Shown: positions 14,140 to 18,278 of the stretch, piece by piece
How the letters are laid out: every line of letters starts with the position of its first letter
How positions within the stretch are numbered: the first letter of the stretch is position 1
NCBI GenBank assembly: GCA_003508565.1
Contig: DNUI01000040.1
Location: 1-18,278 of the forward strand
Origin: Syntrophaceae bacterium
Lineage (GTDB): Bacteria; Desulfobacterota; Syntrophia; Syntrophales; UBA2185
Length of the DNA stretch: 18,278 nucleotides
Reading direction: 5' to 3'
Made by a program: the position numbers and the translations under genes
The notes under the pieces: generated by a model
Told to the model about the DNA's origin: nothing
What the model saw: the letters and a program-made list of their open reading frames with translations, nothing else
Database searches by the model: none

Positions 14140-15012
14140 TTAAAACTGCTGTAATTCAATGACCGCGTAATTACCGCGCTGGTCTCTGTTTATATGAAGA
14201 AGGGTCTTTCCTTGATAGAGTTTCACGAACATGGAGATGCCGCAGGCTGTGGCCGATCCGGAATATCCGTACTCACGGAGGTAATCAAACTCGGCAGCGG
14301 GCTGTAAAATATCCCGCAGGGAAGCGGCTTCTTCATCACCAATACGCGCGCCGAACGCCACCACGTCCGCAGCCGATATTTCCCGCTCGCTCATCCATCT
14401 CACACACGAAGGCCCATCTCTAAAGGATCTGATTTCGGTAAACGCCCCGCCGGCCCCTTCCCTTTCAGGCGTTACATAAAGCCAGCCGCTCCCGTCAATC
14501 ATCCGCCAGCTGCGACCGGCACATCCTTCCAGGGACGCCTCGGAAAGAGATGCTTCATCCACTCCGCCGATCAGGGCGCTCCTTTCCACCCCTCCGGCAA
14601 AATCCACCTTCAAGAGCTCCAGCCCCCGCTCGAAGGAAAGATGCTGGCTGGACACGGTGATGTTGCGGCCCCGGACACCCAGGTTCTGAGCAAGATAGAA
14701 TGCTGCCGTGCTGCTCATGGTATTGATGAAACCGAAAGGTTTGGGCAGAGAATTGACTTCATATATCTCATCGAGTACATCGGCCGTCTCACCGAGGTTG
14801 CCGTGTTCAGTGGTCAGGTAGATCGCTGTATCGGCGTCGAGCGCGTGCGTATTGATGCACTGACGGGCGCCAAGGATGGTAAGCAGGATAAACTTGTTTA
14901 CCCTGCGGAAGTTTTCCTTCGTATAACGCCTGATCTCTTCTTTAAGATAATTCGTGTCGGTGTGTGCTTCCGCGATGAAAGTAGAGGCGCTGTGAATGTA
15001 CATTTCATTCAT
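14140..15012 (-). CDS. Ketosynthase-like protein lacking the active Cys (chain-length-factor type)
   Basis: 290 residues with the thiolase/ketosynthase fold: YLTTEHGNLGETADVLDEIY, INTMSSTAAFYLAQNLGV, then GRNITVSSQHLSFERGLELL at the usual nucleophile elbow, and ALIGGVDEASL. At the position of the catalytic Cys I read Gln (Q123 in VSSQHLS), as in chain length factors of type II polyketide synthases. The His motifs of active enzymes are also not evident. It should pair with the active ketosynthase encoded just upstream and shape chain length or decarboxylation. The start overlaps the ketosynthase stop as ATGA, supporting a heterodimer. It is shorter than normal (about 400). The Cys-to-Gln alignment was made by eye. 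Confidence 0.7.
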   Translation of the reverse strand: MNEMYIHSASTFIAEAHTDTNYLKEEIRRYTKENFRRVNKFILLTILGARQCINTHALDADTAIYLTTEHGNLGETADVLDEIYEVNSLPKPFGFINTMSSTAAFYLAQNLGVRGRNITVSSQHLSFERGLELLKVDFAGGVERSALIGGVDEASLSEASLEGCAGRSWRMIDGSGWLYVTPEREGAGGAFTEIRSFRDGPSCVRWMSEREISAADVVAFGARIGDEEAASLRDILQPAAEFDYLREYGYSGSATACGISMFVKLYQGKTLLHINRDQRGNYAVIELQQF

Positions 15013-16184
15013 CCTGGTGCGTCCTTATTCGAGAGGATCAGGGTTGTGCAGTTGCCGCCGAACCCGAAGTAATTCAGCATAAAAATGCCCTTCCCTGCTT
15101 CCATGTTTTCCATGAGAGGCGTCACATGTAAATCCTTATCCGCTTCACGAAACCCTGGTGTGGAGGGGACAAATCCCTCCTTGATCGATTCCGTAAAGAG
15201 TATAAGCTCGTTCACGCCGCAGGCGCCCACGGTATGGCCGATAAAAGGCTTGACGCATGTCACGGGCGGAACACTGCACCCAAAGGTCACCTTCATGGCG
15301 GCGCATTCGGTCCTGTCATTGTTCTCTGTTCCCGTGGCGTGGGCTTTGACAGCGTCTATGTCCTCCGGGCGAAGACCCGCTTTCCTGAGGGCTCTATTCA
15401 TCGTCTCCGCGACGGCAGATCCTTCTTCATCGTGGCTGGTAACGCTGTACGTATCACAGATGTTTGCGCCTCCAAGATACATGAAATCATCCGCATTTCT
15501 GCGTCTCCCCTCCAATACCACCGCGCCGCAGGCCTCGCCAAGGATAAGGCCGTCCCGCATCCTGTCAAAAGGCCTGTATTCCTCGGCGGCAAGGGATTTC
15601 AGGGCTTCACACCCGTAAAATCCAAGGTTATTGTATAAATCGTAACCCACTACCAGGGCCCTTTCTATATGTCGTTCCTCTATCATGGCCGCGGCGTAAA
15701 GCAACGCGTTGGCACTCGAGGTACATGCTGTCGCAAAGGAATAGCAATTGCCCCCTATCCCGAATCTCTCCACGATGGCACCGGCAATTTTGCCATATCC
15801 ATTGGACGACTGGAGGAACATCCCCGATACACTTGCAGACGTTTTATGGTGATTGCCCTCAAATATGGGGACATCCATGGAAGTAGAGCCAAAGAACACG
15901 TGCATGTCCTCGATCTCCTCATTGTTCACACCTGCATCGAGGAGAGCGCGGGACACGGTGGAAAAGAGGATATCATAGAAATATGCATCGGAGCGGTTGT
16001 CCGGTGCATCTCCTTCTTTCCGTTGTATGAGGTAATACGGCTTCGTATAGGGAAGGGAGGCAAGGGTAAAGGGGATTTGCGACAGCCTTATCCTCTTGTG
16101 GCGTGCGGCGTCTACGATCTCCCGCAGGGTATCTCCCAGCGCGCAGATGATCGCTTTTCCTGTAACAAATGCCCTTCTCTTCAC
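15009..16184 (-). CDS. Beta-ketoacyl-ACP synthase (KAS, FabF-like)
   Basis: 391 residues with a complete Cys-His-His active site: C154 in ATACTSSANAL, H282 in KAHATGTENND and H317 in KPFIGHTVGACG. It extends acyl chains on an ACP by condensation with malonyl-ACP. The start codon is GTG (16182-16184) with GGAG 7 bases before it; the nearby ATG is out of frame. It begins 3 bases after the ACP stop and overlaps the chain-length-factor-like gene, so ACP, ketosynthase and partner form one unit. It diverges from housekeeping FabF (for example the NHHKTSASVSGMFLQSSNGY region), which suggests a dedicated secondary pathway of the aryl-polyene or specialised-lipid sort. Confidence 0.9.
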   Translation of the reverse strand: MKRRAFVTGKAIICALGDTLREIVDAARHKRIRLSQIPFTLASLPYTKPYYLIQRKEGDAPDNRSDAYFYDILFSTVSRALLDAGVNNEEIEDMHVFFGSTSMDVPIFEGNHHKTSASVSGMFLQSSNGYGKIAGAIVERFGIGGNCYSFATACTSSANALLYAAAMIEERHIERALVVGYDLYNNLGFYGCEALKSLAAEEYRPFDRMRDGLILGEACGAVVLEGRRRNADDFMYLGGANICDTYSVTSHDEEGSAVAETMNRALRKAGLRPEDIDAVKAHATGTENNDRTECAAMKVTFGCSVPPVTCVKPFIGHTVGACGVNELILFTESIKEGFVPSTPGFREADKDLHVTPLMENMEAGKGIFMLNYFGFGGNCTTLILSNKDAPG

Positions 16185-16187
16185 ATT

Positions 16188-16454
16188 CTACTCCGGCTGA
16201 AGGAAGTCGGCAAAAGTGTTTATCGATTTCATAACCCGCCTTGTTTCTTTACTGTCCGTAATGATAATATTGTATTTATTCTGTATCGCGATTGAAATCT
16301 GCAGGGCATCTATTGAATCCAGGCCGAGCCTTGATTCGCTTCCAAACAGCAGATCTTCATCACCGATCTCCTCGGGATTGGCAGTGATATCGCATTCGTC
16401 GACGATCAGTTTCTTCAGTTCCATTTTCAGTCTTGCATCCAGAGAACCTTTCAT
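16188..16454 (-). CDS. Acyl carrier protein
   Basis: 88 residues, acidic and helical, with LGLDSIDALQ placing the phosphopantetheine-bearing Ser at S47, and a final helix SINTFADFLQPE. It carries the growing chain for the adjacent ketosynthase. AGAGAGG, inside the end of the permease gene, is its likely ribosome site, at a rather long distance (11 bases). It is distinct from a housekeeping AcpP (no GADSLDTVE motif), which supports a pathway-specific carrier. Confidence 0.88.
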   Translation of the reverse strand: MKGSLDARLKMELKKLIVDECDITANPEEIGDEDLLFGSESRLGLDSIDALQISIAIQNKYNIIITDSKETRRVMKSINTFADFLQPE

Positions 16455-16461
16455 CGTTATT

Positions 16462-17679
16462 CTATACCTCTCTTTGCTTCCGCAATAAGATTACCGTCAG
16501 CGTCAGCATAACGCACCCGAACACAAACAGGGCAAGGCTCTTGGAAAGAACATCAGAAACGCCGCCGTTCCTGAGGAAGATATCGAGGAACCCCTCCAGC
16601 CCCCAGGACATGGGCGATATATCGGCAATATCCTGCATAAACCCGGGCATGACAAACTTGGGTATCATGAGACCACCCAGGGCGCCAAAGATTATATTCA
16701 GGACTCCTCCAATGGTGGTAGCCTGCTCTGTCGTCCTCGCAGCGGAGGCAATGAAAAGCGCCATGGAGATGGCACTGAAGCTTACGGCAGCAGCGATCAG
16801 AATAAGCCCTCCCGGGGATTCACCGAGCGTAAGGGCCGTACCGCCGCAAAACGGCACAACAAAAACCCCGATGGCAATCATTATTATTACCTGGATGGCG
16901 TTAATAATAAGATAAGGAACCATCTTGCCCATGATCAGATACACTCTTGATACGTGCATGCTTTTCAGGCGCATGAGGGTACCCTGTTCCCTCTCAGAGA
17001 TAAAGGTGTTGGATATGGGGATGATGATAAAAAACATGGAAAACACGAGCCAGGCGGGTACACTCTGCTGCACGGCGGAAGGAATCTTATGGTAACGCCC
17101 TCCTTTGTACACATAATTAACCTCGATGGGACTCTCTTCAGGTGCCTTCAATTTCTGCTTGTCGATTCTGGCGAGCGTCAGGAGCCTGTCAATACGGTCG
17201 ATGAACGCGTCCCATCGCAATTTAGTAAGCTTGCCGTCCAGGGCGCTTTTTAAAACCATCTGTGTCTGAACATTGACGGTAGGATTGACAAGAAGCTCCA
17301 ATGGCCTCTCGTCCTTGCCCTTTCCTTTTTTGTCCACAAATGCGGAAAAGTTTTCCCTTATTATCAGCGCAAACTTGTAGTCCTGGGAAAGCATCTGATT
17401 CTTGATATTTTCCATGTCAGTATTTTTCTCTGCAAATTGAAACCTGAACGTGCTGAGTTCCTCCAATGACTTCAGGAAAGCCCCCGCTTTTTTCCCCGTA
17501 TCCCGGTTAACGGCAAGAACGTCAATGGCGACAGTTCCGTGAAGCTCAAACAGGTCGCGCATGGCCAGAGACATAATCATGATGAACACTGCGGGCATTA
17601 CAAAGAGGACGGTAACGGCGTGGACGTCCCGGATAATGAGCAAAAATTCCTTCTTCAGGATGTAGAGCATTTTAATCAT
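16462..17679 (-). CDS. ABC-2 type transporter permease
   Basis: 405 residues with the ABC-2 layout: one N-terminal membrane segment (about 19-40), a long soluble domain (about 45-205), then five membrane segments near 209-229, 253-277, 288-310, 318-337 and 382-400. SEREQGTLMRLKSMHVSRVY between the second and third segments is the coupling motif common to this family (as in YhhJ and lipid or drug exporters). It starts 14 bases after the ATPase stop and ends 7 bases before the ACP gene. Export of the ketosynthase-ACP product is the likely job. Confidence 0.88.
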   Translation of the reverse strand: MIKMLYILKKEFLLIIRDVHAVTVLFVMPAVFIMIMSLAMRDLFELHGTVAIDVLAVNRDTGKKAGAFLKSLEELSTFRFQFAEKNTDMENIKNQMLSQDYKFALIIRENFSAFVDKKGKGKDERPLELLVNPTVNVQTQMVLKSALDGKLTKLRWDAFIDRIDRLLTLARIDKQKLKAPEESPIEVNYVYKGGRYHKIPSAVQQSVPAWLVFSMFFIIIPISNTFISEREQGTLMRLKSMHVSRVYLIMGKMVPYLIINAIQVIIMIAIGVFVVPFCGGTALTLGESPGGLILIAAAVSFSAISMALFIASAARTTEQATTIGGVLNIIFGALGGLMIPKFVMPGFMQDIADISPMSWGLEGFLDIFLRNGGVSDVLSKSLALFVFGCVMLTLTVILLRKQREV

Positions 17680-17693
17680 TTATCACCATGTCG

Positions 17694-18278
17694 TCATTCT
17701 TCATCGCGCGGCACGTCATTTGTCAGCTTGAGGAAGAACTCCTCAAGGGTTCCATAGCCGCCCGCACCACCGGCACGCGTCAATATAGCCTGTGTATCTT
17801 CGTGAAGAATGATTTTGCCCTCATTGATGACGGCGATGTCGTCGGATACCTGCTCAATCTCATCCATGTAATGGGATGAATAGATAACTGTCACCTGCCT
17901 GTCCAGGTTGATCTTCTTTATTGTCTCCAGGATGTAGCCTCTCGAGTGTGTATCTACGCCAACCGTCGGTTCATCGAGGTATAATATTTCCGGATCATGT
18001 AACAATCCTATGGCCAGGTTCAGACGTCTTTTCATGCCGCCGGAAAACTTATCCACCCTCTTATTTACAAAGGTCTGCATACTCCCTATGTCGATGCAAA
18101 ATTCCATGCGCTCCTTCAGGTTTTTCCCTTTCAGGCCCCACAGGGCGCCAAAATATTCAAGGTTTTCACGTGCTGTCAGTCGTGGATAGAACGCAAAGGA
18201 TTGAGGGATATAACTGCATTTTGACTGGATGGCCTTAAGATCACGGTCCAGATCCATACCGCCTATGGTTATGGATCC
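17694..18278 (-). CDS. ABC transporter ATPase subunit (5' end outside the window)
   Basis: About 194 residues are visible; the frame stays open to the right edge, where it reads GSITIGGMDLDRD, so the ATG at 18257 is internal and the Walker A lies beyond. Visible motifs: Q-loop SYIPQSFAFYPRLTARENL, signature FSGGMKRRLNLAIGLLHDP, Walker B ILYLDEPTVGVD, and H-loop SSHYMDEIE. The subfamily is that of ABC-2 exporters of drugs or lipids (CcmA-like). It would drive the permease encoded 14 bases downstream. Confidence 0.93.
   Translation of the reverse strand, partial: GSITIGGMDLDRDLKAIQSKCSYIPQSFAFYPRLTARENLEYFGALWGLKGKNLKERMEFCIDIGSMQTFVNKRVDKFSGGMKRRLNLAIGLLHDPEILYLDEPTVGVDTHSRGYILETIKKINLDRQVTVIYSSHYMDEIEQVSDDIAVINEGKIILHEDTQAILTRAGGAGGYGTLEEFFLKLTNDVPRDEE

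Overview
The window is a stretch of bacterial chromosome with one defence locus set between genes of a small acyl-carrier/ketosynthase cluster. Gene content (a BtrH-like acyltransferase, ketosynthase, chain-length-factor-like protein, ACP, ABC exporter and a REP-like palindromic repeat) suggests a syntrophic or sulfate-reducing deltaproteobacterium (Desulfobacterota). That assignment is inference; no rRNA or other marker gene is present.

Layout. 1-2251 (+): the end of a helix-turn-helix protein, a BtrH-like protein, and a lipoprotein joining ankyrin repeats to a CsgG/FlgO-like domain. 2358-3100 (-): a nucleotidyltransferase toxin-antitoxin-like pair. 3155-3262 (-): a broken fragment resembling the N-terminus of Cas1. 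3263-3561: a short type I-C CRISPR array (5 repeats, 4 spacers), read on the minus strand, with its leader at 3562-3747. 3748-12731 (-): a complete type I-C operon in the order cas3-cas5c-cas8c(with internal cas11c)-cas7-[BRO/DinD-like gene]-cas4-cas1-cas2. 12790-12972 (-): a truncated second Cas3 HD domain. 12973-13436: no gene; a terminator and a REP-like repeat. 13437-13999 (-): a RelE/ribbon-helix-helix toxin-antitoxin pair with a strong promoter. 14140-18278 (-): chain-length-factor-like protein, ketosynthase, ACP, ABC permease, ABC ATPase (cut by the window edge).

How the genes work together. Cas1, Cas2 and Cas4 would select, trim and integrate spacers at the leader end of the array. 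Cas5c would cut the pre-crRNA. Cas5c, Cas8c, Cas11c and Cas7 would form Cascade, which recruits the Cas3 nuclease-helicase. The most interesting signal is that the operon looks like a mosaic. The cas3-cas5c-cas8c-cas7 block is AT-rich. The Cas3 HD remnant on one side, and the BRO/DinD-like gene with cas4-cas1-cas2 on the other, are clearly richer in G+C. The simplest reading is that a foreign effector cassette replaced the original one, leaving the first 60 codons of the old cas3 behind. The BRO/DinD-like gene stayed with the adaptation genes and ends one base before the cas4 start codon. A DNA-damage-type or antirepressor-type protein coupled to spacer acquisition is the best candidate here for something undescribed.

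The ACP, ketosynthase and chain-length-factor-like genes at the right, and the BtrH-like gene (a family that transfers acyl groups from an ACP) at the left, probably served one biosynthetic pathway and now flank the defence island. The product cannot be named from the sequence.
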